Part shown: positions 18,250 through 26,900 of the stretch, piece after piece
How the letters are laid out: each line of letters starts with the position of its first letter
Position numbering within the stretch: the first letter of the stretch is position 1
DNA from: Streptomyces caniscabiei
GTDB taxonomy: Bacteria; Actinomycetota; Actinomycetes; Streptomycetales; Streptomycetaceae
NCBI RefSeq assembly: GCF_014930365.1
Contig: NZ_JABXWI010000011.1
Location: 1 to 64,000, forward strand
Direction of reading: 5' to 3'
Length of the DNA stretch: 64,000 bases
Program-made: the position numbers and the translations under genes
Notes under the pieces: model-generated
Told to the model about the DNA's origin: nothing
Database searches by the model: none
The model's input: only the letters and a program-made list of their open reading frames with translations

Positions 18250-18801
18250 ATGGGCACGGCGGAGCGGCGCGCGGCGTCCGGGGACGGAGCGGCGGCGCCC
18301 GAGGTGGCGGCGCGAAGCGCTCAGGCACCGGATCGCGGCCTCCTGACAGGGGGCGGCGTCGCGGTGGAAGAACGGGGGCTCTCCGCGCGTCGCGACGAAG
18401 AGCGGGTGTATTACCGGCCGTTGTGGATCGAGGAGCCGGCGCGCAGGCCGCGGCTGCCCGATCCGGTGCGGACGGCGGCGGTGCGTGCGGTCATCATCAT
18501 CGCGGTGACACTGCTTCAGGCGATGGTGGCGTTCCTGTGCACCCTCGCGGGTTCCTGGCTGGCGTTCCCCATGGTGCTGAGCAGCGTGGCGAGCACCATC
18601 GCGGCGACCTGGGGCGTCCTGGACGTCTGGGTGACCCGCCAGGTGTGGAAGCAGCGCAACGGGGTGGTCTCCGCCCCCAGCAGCACCGCGCGTTCCCTGC
18701 GCCGGGAGCGGCGGCGGGCCCGCCGCGAGGCGCGGGCGGCGGAGCGTACGCAAGAGCGAATACGCCGTCGGGGTGGCGCCGGGCAGCTGTCGCACCCGTA
18801 G
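18250..18801 (+). CDS. Small two-helix membrane protein, function unknown
   Basis: The 183-aa protein has a variable Ala-rich N-terminus, a conserved-looking segment (YYRPLWIEEPARRPRLPDPVRTA), two closely spaced membrane helices (VRAVIIIAVTLLQAMVAFLCTL and LAFPMVLSSVASTIAATWGVL) and a very basic Arg-rich cytoplasmic tail. No known domain was recognised. The ATG at 18250 has GGGGAG 10 bp upstream. It is divergent from the conservon, which could indicate shared regulation but not function. Confidence 0.75.
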   Translation: MGTAERRAASGDGAAAPEVAARSAQAPDRGLLTGGGVAVEERGLSARRDEERVYYRPLWIEEPARRPRLPDPVRTAAVRAVIIIAVTLLQAMVAFLCTLAGSWLAFPMVLSSVASTIAATWGVLDVWVTRQVWKQRNGVVSAPSSTARSLRRERRRARREARAAERTQERIRRRGGAGQLSHP

Positions 18802-18809
18802 GACGGCCG

Positions 18810-18840
18810 GGGGCGGGCCCTTCCGAGAAGGGCCCGCCCC
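18810..18840 (+). terminator. Hairpin terminator after the 18250 gene
   Basis: A perfect 13-bp stem with a 5-nt loop begins 8 bp after the stop codon. It separates this gene from the downstream betaine cassette on the same strand. Confidence 0.8.
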
Positions 18841-19063
18841 TCCGGGCGGCGATGACGGCCGCCCTCCCCCGGCGGGCTCGCACCGCCCCCTCCTGACGCC
18901 TCTCACCGCCTCCTCCTGGCCTCTCTCACCAGGGGCGGTGCTCCGACCAGGCGTGTCGGCTGTCACATTTGACCCCCTCTTGGGCATAGAACACGGTCTT
19001 CCGGTTAGGCGCTCAGCCGCGAGGGCGCCTGTCGCACGGCGCTGACCAGGAGGAACGAGAGAC

Positions 19064-20530
19064 ATGCCCGAACTTTTCATCGGTGGCGCATGGCGGTCCG
19101 CGCTCGACGGCCGAACCCGTGAGATCCGCTGCCCCGCCGACGGCAGCCTGGTCGCGGTCGTCGACGAGGCCGGCGCCAAGGACACCGTGGAGGCCATCGC
19201 CGCCGCGCGGCGCGCCTTCGACGAGGGCCCCTGGCCCACCACCTCGCCCGCCGACCGCGGTGACCTGCTGCTGCGCGTGGCGGACCTCCTCGTACGCGAC
19301 AAGGACGCGCTCGCGCGCGCCGAGTCCCTCGACACCGGCAAGCGACTGGTGGAGAGCGAGTACGACATCGACGACATCGCGAACTGCTTCCGCTACTTCG
19401 GGCGCGCGGCGACCGCCGAGACGGGCCGCGTCGTCGACACCGGTCAGCCGGGCGTGGACAGCCGGGTCGTGTACGAGCCGGTCGGGGTCTGCGCGCTGAT
19501 CACCCCCTGGAACTACCCCCTCCTGCAGACGGCCTGGAAGGTGGCCCCGGCGCTCGCGGCCGGCAACACCTTCGTGCTGAAGCCGAGCGAGCTGACCCCG
19601 CACACCGCCATCCATCTGATGCGGCTGCTGGCGGAGGCCGGGGTGCCCGCGGGCGTGGCCAACCTCGTCCTGGGCGCCGGGCCCGAGGCGGGCGCACCGC
19701 TCTCCGACCACCCGGACGTGGACCTGGTCTCCTTCACCGGTGGCCTGCAGACCGGCCGCCGGCTGATGGCCAACGCCGCCGCGAGCGTGAAGAAGGTCGC
19801 CCTGGAGCTCGGCGGCAAGAACCCGAACATCGTCTTCGCCGACGCCGACTTCGACACGGCCGTCGACATGGCGCTGACGGCCGTCTTCCTGCACTCGGGG
19901 CAGGTCTGCTCGGCGGGCGCCCGGCTGCTGGTGGAGGACTCGCTGCACGACCGGTTCGTCGACGAGGTCGTCCGCCGGGCGCGGGAGATCCGGCTGGGCG
20001 GTCCCTTCGACGAGCGGGCGCAGACCGGCCCGCTCATCTCCGCCGCCCACCGCGCGAAGGTCGAGGAGTACGTCGCCCGGGGCCTCGCCGAGGGCGCGGT
20101 GCTGCGCTGCGGTGGCGAGCGGCCGAGCGGCGAGGCGTACGACAAGGGGTTCTACTACCTGCCGACCGTGCTGGACGAGTGCACGGGCACGATGTCCGTG
20201 GTCCAGGACGAGTCGTTCGGGCCCGTGCTGACGGTGGAACGGTTCAGCACCGAGGGCGAGGCCGTCCGGCTGGCCAACGACACCATCTACGGTCTGGCCG
20301 GTGCCGTGTGGACGACCGACGAGGCCAAGGCCCAGCGGATGGCGGCCCGGCTGCGCATGGGCACGGTGTGGATCAACGACTACCACCCGTATGTGCCGCA
20401 GGCCGAGTGGGGCGGCTACAAGCAGTCCGGCTTCGGCCGTGAGCTGGGGCCCGCGGGGCTCGCCGAGTACCGCGAGGCGAAGCACATCTGGCGCAACACC
20501 GCCCCGGCACCGCAGGGTTGGTTCGCCTAG
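19064..20530 (+). CDS. betB: Betaine-aldehyde-dehydrogenase-like aldehyde dehydrogenase
   Basis: This 488-aa NAD(P)-dependent aldehyde dehydrogenase has the catalytic Cys282 in HSGQVCSAGARL, the general base Glu248 in LELGGKN and the nucleotide and substrate motif PWNYPLLQTAWK. Context suggests oxidation of betaine aldehyde to glycine betaine, because a choline-dehydrogenase-like gene and a permease follow. Related aldehydes such as gamma-aminobutyraldehyde cannot be excluded from sequence alone. The ATG at 19064 follows AGGAGG. The product should be cytoplasmic. Confidence 0.88.
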   Translation: MPELFIGGAWRSALDGRTREIRCPADGSLVAVVDEAGAKDTVEAIAAARRAFDEGPWPTTSPADRGDLLLRVADLLVRDKDALARAESLDTGKRLVESEYDIDDIANCFRYFGRAATAETGRVVDTGQPGVDSRVVYEPVGVCALITPWNYPLLQTAWKVAPALAAGNTFVLKPSELTPHTAIHLMRLLAEAGVPAGVANLVLGAGPEAGAPLSDHPDVDLVSFTGGLQTGRRLMANAAASVKKVALELGGKNPNIVFADADFDTAVDMALTAVFLHSGQVCSAGARLLVEDSLHDRFVDEVVRRAREIRLGGPFDERAQTGPLISAAHRAKVEEYVARGLAEGAVLRCGGERPSGEAYDKGFYYLPTVLDECTGTMSVVQDESFGPVLTVERFSTEGEAVRLANDTIYGLAGAVWTTDEAKAQRMAARLRMGTVWINDYHPYVPQAEWGGYKQSGFGRELGPAGLAEYREAKHIWRNTAPAPQGWFA

Positions 20531-20597
20531 TCCGTCGTTCCCGGCACCCGCAGAGCCACTCCCCCTCCCCTCCCCACGGCCCTTCAGGAGTCCGCTC

Positions 20598-22187
20598 ATG
20601 ACGACCCTTGAGCAACCCACCGGACCGAAGAACACGTCCGACGACACCGAACTCACCGAGTTCGGCTACAAGCCCGAACTCAAGCGCACCCTGGGCAACT
20701 TCCACACCTTCGCCGCCGGGATCAGCTACATCTCGATCCTGACCGGTACCTTCCAGTTGTTCTACTTCGGCTTCGCCAGCGGCGGCCCGGCCTACTGGTG
20801 GTCGTGGCCGATGGTGTTCGTCGGCCAGTTCATGGTGGCGCTCTGCTTCGCCGAGCTGGCGGCCCGCTATCCGGTCGCGGGTTCGGTCTACAACTGGTCG
20901 AAGAAGATAGGCAACCCGCACCTGGGCTGGCTCGCCGGCTGGATGATGCTGACCGCCTCCATCGTGTCGATCGCGGCGGTCGCGCTGGCCTACCAGCTGA
21001 CGCTGCCGCAGATCTCCGACGTGTTCCAGATCGTCGGGGACGGCACCGGCACGTACGACGTGGCGACCAACGCGGTCATCCTGGCCGCGGTGCTGATCCT
21101 GTTCACCACCCTGGTGAACGCCTTCGGCGTCAAGCTGATGGCGCGGATCAACACGGCGGGCGTGTTCATCGAGCTGATCGCCACCGTCGTGCTGATCGTG
21201 CTGTTCGCCGTCCACATCACCCGCGGCCCGCAGGTGGTCCTGGAGACCAACGGCACCGGCGCGAGTTACGGCAACGGCTATCTGGGCGCGTTCCTCGTGG
21301 CGTCGCTGGCGTCGGCGTACGTCATGTACGGCTTCGACACGGCCGCCTCGCTCGGTGAGGAGTCCCTGGACCCGACCCGGAACGCCCCGCGTGCGATCAT
21401 CCGGGCGATCGTCGCCTCGTTCGTCCTCGGCGGTCTGATCCTGCTGCTGGCGCTGATGAGCGTCTCCAGCCTGAAGGGCGAGCAGCTGTCGACGGACGGC
21501 CTGCAGTACGTCGTGCTCAACGTGCTCGGCCCGACGGCCGGCAAGGCGATGCTGTGGTGCGTCCTGATCGCGGTCACCGTGTGCGCCCTGGCCGTGCACA
21601 CCGCCGCCGTCCGGCTGACCTTCGCCATGGCCCGGGACAACAACCTGCCCGCCTCCTCGAAGCTCGCCAAGATCCACCCGCGTTTCCAGACGCCGGTGCT
21701 GCCGACCGTGATCATCGGGGTGCTGGCGCTGGCGATCCTGGTGGTCAACATCCGTCAGCCGCAGATCTTCACCGTGGTGACCAGCATCGGCATCATCATG
21801 ATCTACCTGGCCTATCTGGGCGTCACCGTGCCGATGCTGGTGGCGCGGCTGCGCGGCAGGTGGCAGCCCGCCGGGGACGGCCGGTTCTCGCTCGGCCGCT
21901 GGGGCCTGCCGGTGAACATCCTCGCCGTGCTGTGGGGCGCGGGCATGACCCTCAACCTGATCTGGCCGCGCGCCGCGGTCTACAACGCGGCCGCCCCCTT
22001 CCACTGGTACCTGCAGTGGGGCGCCGTCCTCTTCGTCGGGATCATCGCCGGCGGCGGCTTCGCCTACTACTGGTTCGTCCAGCGGCACCGGACGGGCGTG
22101 CTCGCCGAACACCGCGTGGCCGCCGAGGCGGGGACCACGCCGGCCGCACCGCCCGCCGCCCCGCTCGTCGGCCCCGCAGCGGACTGA
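20598..22187 (+). CDS. APC-family amino acid/choline permease
   Basis: The 529-aa integral membrane protein has about twelve helices and belongs to the amino acid-polyamine-organocation superfamily, of the type related to fungal choline and GABA permeases. The conserved start of the fold is LGNFHTFAAGISYISILTG. It lies 67 bp after betB and 98 bp before the GMC oxidoreductase in one transcription unit, so choline uptake is the most economical role. It is not a BCCT-type BetT transporter. The ATG at 20598 has CAGGAG upstream. Confidence 0.85.
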   Translation: MTTLEQPTGPKNTSDDTELTEFGYKPELKRTLGNFHTFAAGISYISILTGTFQLFYFGFASGGPAYWWSWPMVFVGQFMVALCFAELAARYPVAGSVYNWSKKIGNPHLGWLAGWMMLTASIVSIAAVALAYQLTLPQISDVFQIVGDGTGTYDVATNAVILAAVLILFTTLVNAFGVKLMARINTAGVFIELIATVVLIVLFAVHITRGPQVVLETNGTGASYGNGYLGAFLVASLASAYVMYGFDTAASLGEESLDPTRNAPRAIIRAIVASFVLGGLILLLALMSVSSLKGEQLSTDGLQYVVLNVLGPTAGKAMLWCVLIAVTVCALAVHTAAVRLTFAMARDNNLPASSKLAKIHPRFQTPVLPTVIIGVLALAILVVNIRQPQIFTVVTSIGIIMIYLAYLGVTVPMLVARLRGRWQPAGDGRFSLGRWGLPVNILAVLWGAGMTLNLIWPRAAVYNAAAPFHWYLQWGAVLFVGIIAGGGFAYYWFVQRHRTGVLAEHRVAAEAGTTPAAPPAAPLVGPAAD

Positions 22188-22285
22188 GAGCCATCCCGGG
22201 CGGCTCACGGCAGCGCGGCACGGCAGCCCATCATCCAGCACAGCACAGCAGCTCGACAGCACAGCACCCAGGAGGTCAACTCACC

Positions 22286-23836
22286 ATGATCGAAGACGAG
22301 TTCGACTATGTCGTGGTCGGCGGCGGAACCGCGGGCAACGTGGTGGCGGCCAGACTTTCCGAGGACCCGTCGGTCACGGTGTGCGTCCTGGAGGCGGGCC
22401 CCAGTGACGTCGGCGACGACGACGTCCTGAAGCTGGAACGCTGGATGGGCCTGCTGGAGTCCGGCTACGACTGGGACTACCCGGTGGAACCGCAGACCAG
22501 CGGCAACAGCTTCATGCGCCACGCGAGGGCCAAGGTCCTCGGCGGCTGTTCGTCCCACAACTCCTGCATCGCCTTCTGGGCACCGGCGGAGGACCTGGAC
22601 GACTGGGCGGCCGCGGGCTGTACGGGCTGGTCGGCGGCCGACCTCTTCCCGCTCTACCAGCGGCTGGAGACCAACGACGCGCCCGGCGACCACCACGGCC
22701 GCAGCGGTCCGGTGAAGCTCCGCACCATCAAGAGCGAGGACCCCTGCGGCAACGCCCTGCTGGAGGCATGCGCCCAGGCGGGTATCCCGACGACGCCGTT
22801 CAACACGGGCACGACGGTGGTCCGGGGCGCCAACTGGTTCCAGATCAACTCCGACGAGAACAACATCCGCCAGTCCTCGTCGGTGGCGTATCTGCACCCG
22901 ATCATGGGCCGGCGTCCCAATCTGGAGGTGCGCACCGGGGTCCGCGCCAAGAAGCTGGTGCTCGACGGGCGGCGCTGCGTCGGCGCCGAGTATCTGGACC
23001 CGGACCTGATCCACACCCGGACGGTGCGCGCGCGGCGGGAGGTCGTCGTCTCCTGCGGCGCCATCGACACCCCGAAGCTCCTGATGCTCTCCGGCATCGG
23101 CCCCGCCGAACAGCTGCGCGAGGTCGGCGTCGACGTGGTCGTGCACTCCGCGGGCGTCGGCGAGAACCTCCAGGACCACCCCGAGGGCGTCATCATGTGG
23201 GAGGCCGCGCAGCCGATGCCCACCACGTCCAACCAGTGGTGGGAGGCCGGCATCTTCTACGACACCGAACCGGGCCTGGACCGGCCCGACCTGATGTTCC
23301 ACTACGGGTCCGTGCCGTTCGACATGAACACGGCTCGGCACGGCTACCCCACGTCCGAGAACGCGTTCTGTCTGACGCCGAACGTGACACGGGCGAAGTC
23401 CCGGGGCACCGTGCGGCTGCGCACCCGCGACTACCGGGACAAGCCGAAGGTCGACCCGCGCTACTTCACGCACGAGCACGATGTGCGCGTGATGACGTAC
23501 GGGCTGCGGCTCGCCCGGCAGATCGCGGCGCAGCCCGCGCTGAGCGGGTGGGCCGGTGCCGAGCTGGCGCCCGGGCCCGACGTACGGACCGACGAGGAAC
23601 TGTTCGACTACATCCGCAAGACCCACAACACCGTCTACCACCCGGCCTGCACGGTGAAGATGGGCGCGGACGACGACGCCTCGGCTCCGCTCGACGCGCG
23701 ACTGCGGGTCAAGGGCATCGAGGGGCTGCGGGTGGCGGACGGGTCGGTGATGCCGGATCTGGTGACCGTGAATCCGTGCATCACGACGATGATGATCGGC
23801 GAGAAGTGCGCGGATCTGTTGAAGGCCGACGTCTGA
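22286..23836 (+). CDS. betA: GMC oxidoreductase, choline-dehydrogenase-like
   Basis: This 516-aa flavoprotein is of the glucose-methanol-choline family. The FAD-binding motif VVVGGGTAGNVVAARL is at the N-terminus, followed by the GMC signature RAKVLGGCSSHNSCIAFW. The active-site pair is His452 (YHPACTVKMG) and Asn496 (TVNPCITTMMI), matching the His-Asn arrangement of choline oxidase relatives. It probably oxidises choline to betaine aldehyde, feeding the aldehyde dehydrogenase encoded two genes upstream. Start ATG 22286 follows AGGAGG. A dispersed repeat lies directly after the stop codon. Confidence 0.88.
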   Translation: MIEDEFDYVVVGGGTAGNVVAARLSEDPSVTVCVLEAGPSDVGDDDVLKLERWMGLLESGYDWDYPVEPQTSGNSFMRHARAKVLGGCSSHNSCIAFWAPAEDLDDWAAAGCTGWSAADLFPLYQRLETNDAPGDHHGRSGPVKLRTIKSEDPCGNALLEACAQAGIPTTPFNTGTTVVRGANWFQINSDENNIRQSSSVAYLHPIMGRRPNLEVRTGVRAKKLVLDGRRCVGAEYLDPDLIHTRTVRARREVVVSCGAIDTPKLLMLSGIGPAEQLREVGVDVVVHSAGVGENLQDHPEGVIMWEAAQPMPTTSNQWWEAGIFYDTEPGLDRPDLMFHYGSVPFDMNTARHGYPTSENAFCLTPNVTRAKSRGTVRLRTRDYRDKPKVDPRYFTHEHDVRVMTYGLRLARQIAAQPALSGWAGAELAPGPDVRTDEELFDYIRKTHNTVYHPACTVKMGADDDASAPLDARLRVKGIEGLRVADGSVMPDLVTVNPCITTMMIGEKCADLLKADV

Positions 23837-23927
23837 GGGGTGGGGCGCCTGGGGGCGTGGGGTGACTGCGGGTCCGTCGTGGCTGGTCGCGCGGTTCCCC
23901 GCGCCCCTTTCGGGGGCAGAGCCCCTT
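23837..23927. repeat. Dispersed Streptomyces intergenic repeat, copy A
   Basis: The core around 23880-23917 (GGCTGGTCGCGCGGTTCCCC followed by GCGCCCCTTTCGGGGGC) is shared with copies at 49.44 and 63.6 kb. The right half folds into a GC hairpin. It lies exactly between the converging stop codons of the GMC oxidoreductase and the SMC-like gene. Confidence 0.75.
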
Positions 23928-26900
23928 CTACGAGGCTCTGGTGGGCGTCGGCCTCTTGTACATCCTCGTGGCCGTGATCTCCGTGTGCACCGTCTCTCCC
24001 GCCCGGGGCTGCTGCGGCAGTCCCGGGCGGAGGTGTTCCTCCACGCTGATGTACTTGAGGCCCGCTCGTAGGTCGGCGTCGTTGCGAAGGCGGATGACCA
24101 GCGGGAACTCCGCCAGAGCCGTCGTGTCGAACAGGCCGGTGGTGTAGAGGAGCTGGACGCCGAGGGCGTCCGAGACCGCGCGCTGGAGCTCCAGCAGGTA
24201 CGTCGCGTTGGCGCGGCCGATGGGGTTGTCCAGGAACAGGGTGCCGGCGTGGCGGTGCTTGTCCCGTCCCCGGTCGTTGCTGCGCAGCGCGGCCATCGTG
24301 CAGTACAGCGCGATGGCGGCGGTGAGCAGCTGACCGCCGGAGAAGACGTCGCCCATCTGACCGACGGGGACGCGCTCGGCCCGCAGCACCGCGTCCGGCT
24401 TGAGGATCTCCACGGCGACGCCCTTGGGCTGCAACGCGGCGCTGACGCCCCTCAGCAGCAGCGACATACCGTCGCGGCGCATGTCGGAGTTCTTCTTCAC
24501 CGCGGCGCGGGTCGCCTCGTCGACGACCTCGCCCAGACGTTCGGTGAGGGTCGCCTGGTCGGGCTCCTCGAAGCGGATCCGGAGGAACTCCTGGCCGGAC
24601 CACTCCCCCAGGCCCTCGGGCAGCCGGGAGAGCCGCTGGGCGGAGCGGAGCGTCGCGAGGGCCGACTCCACGAGGCCCCGCAGCCGGTCGACGATCGAGT
24701 CCCGGTTGCGCTCCAGCTGGGCCAACTCGTCCGTGAGGACCCGGAGTCGGGGCGCGAACGCGTCGGCCCACTTCTGGGCGTGCTCCGGGAGCGAGGAGGC
24801 CGGCAGCTCCCGGATCTGCTGGCGGGCCGGGGTACGGACCTGTTCGTAGCGTGTGGAGTTGGCGTGGCGTACGAGGACGTCGCTCGCCTCCCGCACGGAG
24901 CCCTCGGCGGCGGAGAGGTCGGCGGCGCAGCCGCGCAGCGAGCGGCGGGCCTCCGCGGCGGCCCTGCGGGCCTCCTCGAGCCCTCCGGGGTAGGCCTCGG
25001 GCTCGTCCTGCTCGTCGTCCGTGGAGTGGTCGCGCAGGAGGTCCCGCAGGAGCGCGGCGGTCTCGTCGAAGCCGCCGGCCGCGTCCTCGGAGGCGCGATG
25101 GGACTCCAGCAGCTCGGCGTGGGCCTCGCGGGCCTGGGTCAACGCCTCGGCGCGCGAGGCCAGTTCGGCGGTGGCCGTGCGCAGCAGGGCCTGGGCGTGG
25201 TCGGCGTCGCGCGGGAGCAGTTCCTCGGGCAGCTCGGTGTGCGTCTCGCCGTCCTCCGGGGCGTGCCGCTCGGCCTCGCCGCGCAACCGGCCGAGCTGCT
25301 CGCTCGCGGTGGACATCCGCGTCTCCAGCAACTGGACGAGCTCCTCGGCGCGTGCCGCCGCCGCCTGCCGTGAGGGCCCGTCGGAGCCGTCGGGCGACTG
25401 GAGCAGTTGTTCGGCGCGGTTGCGGACCTTGTTGGTCAGCCGGTCCAGGTCGGCGATCGCGGCGCTCTCGTCGCTCTCGGCCCGCGCCTGCTCGGCCCGC
25501 AGATCGGCATCGACGCCGACCTTCTCGTACACCTGGGACGCGGCGCGGTAGGCCTCGCGGAGAGCCGCGAGGGGCTGTCTGGGGGCGTCGGAGTCCGTCT
25601 GCGGTACGTCGTCGGGGGCGCCCGCGATCTCGGCGCGCTCGGCGCGCAGCGCTCGCGCCGTGCGGCGGGCGTCGTCCGCGCCGCGCTGGGTGGCACGGCG
25701 GTCCTCGTCGGCGGCGCGGGCCCGCTCCAGGCAGGACTGGGCGCGGGCCTCGGACTCGGCGGCGTCGTCGGCGAGTTCACGGAGCTTCGCCTGCCAGCCG
25801 GCCCGTTCGCGCAGCCGGAAGGCGAGTCCGGCGAGCGCGTCGGCGGCACGGCGGGACTTCTGTGCGGCCTCCTGCCGTTCGTCCCGGACCTGGGCGGCCT
25901 CGGCGGCCGCCTCGTCGGCCTCGGCCCGCACCGTCCGCGCCTCCGCGAGCTCCGCCTCGGCCTCCTCGGCGAACGCGCGCGTGTCCCGCGCGGCGTCGGC
26001 CAGTTCGGTGAGCCGTCCCGCCGGGCAGCCCGTGCGCCAGGAGGAGAGCCGGGCCGCCAGCTCCCGGTCCTTGCCGAGCCGGGCCGCCAGTTCGCGGATC
26101 TCCTCGTCGCGTGCGGTGGCCCGCGCGCGCAGCGCCTGACGCTCCTCGTCGGCGGCGTGCTCGTCGTGCATGGCCGGGTTCGGCGGGACGAGGAAGACGT
26201 CGGAGGAGGCGCCGTCGCCCGCGTCCATGGGCGGCGTCGGCGCCAGCAGGGCGGCGGCCGTGCCGACGGCCACGGCCGACCTGGGGAGCAGGGCGGCTTC
26301 GCTCAGCGCCTCGCGGGCCCGGGCGTGCGAGTCGGGGTCGGTGATGATCACACCGTCGACCAGCTCGGGGCGGGCGGCGAGCACGCGCGCGTGGTCGGTG
26401 GGGTCGACGGCCTGGGCGAGGTAGCGCCAGCCGGGGAGGGCGGGGATGCCGTGCTCACCGAGGAACTCGACGGTCGCCAGGACGTCGGGGCCCGGCGGCA
26501 GCAGTCCGCCGTCGCCGAGGGCGCCGAGGATGCGGGAGTCGTCGGCCGCGGCGGTGCGCAGCTCGAAGAGGTGCCGCTCGGCGGACGACACGTTCTCGTC
26601 GAGCAGTTCGCGCAGTTCGTCGGCGAAGCGGTCCAGCTCCTCGGGGGTGAGGGGGCCCTCGGCGAGATCGCGTTCACCCGGACCGCCCGCGCCCCCCACG
26701 CCGCTCGACGCGGCCTGGCCGCCCGAGCCCCTCACCCCGCCCGAACCACCGACGGCGTCCGCGCCGGCCGCCCGTGCGGTGGCGCCGACACCGGTCGCGC
26801 CGTCGGCGCCGGCCTCGGACCCGCCCCGGCGAGGCCCCGGCACCCCTCCCGAGGCCCTGCCCACGGCACCCGGCAGGCTCAGCAGCTCCGCCAGCCGCTC

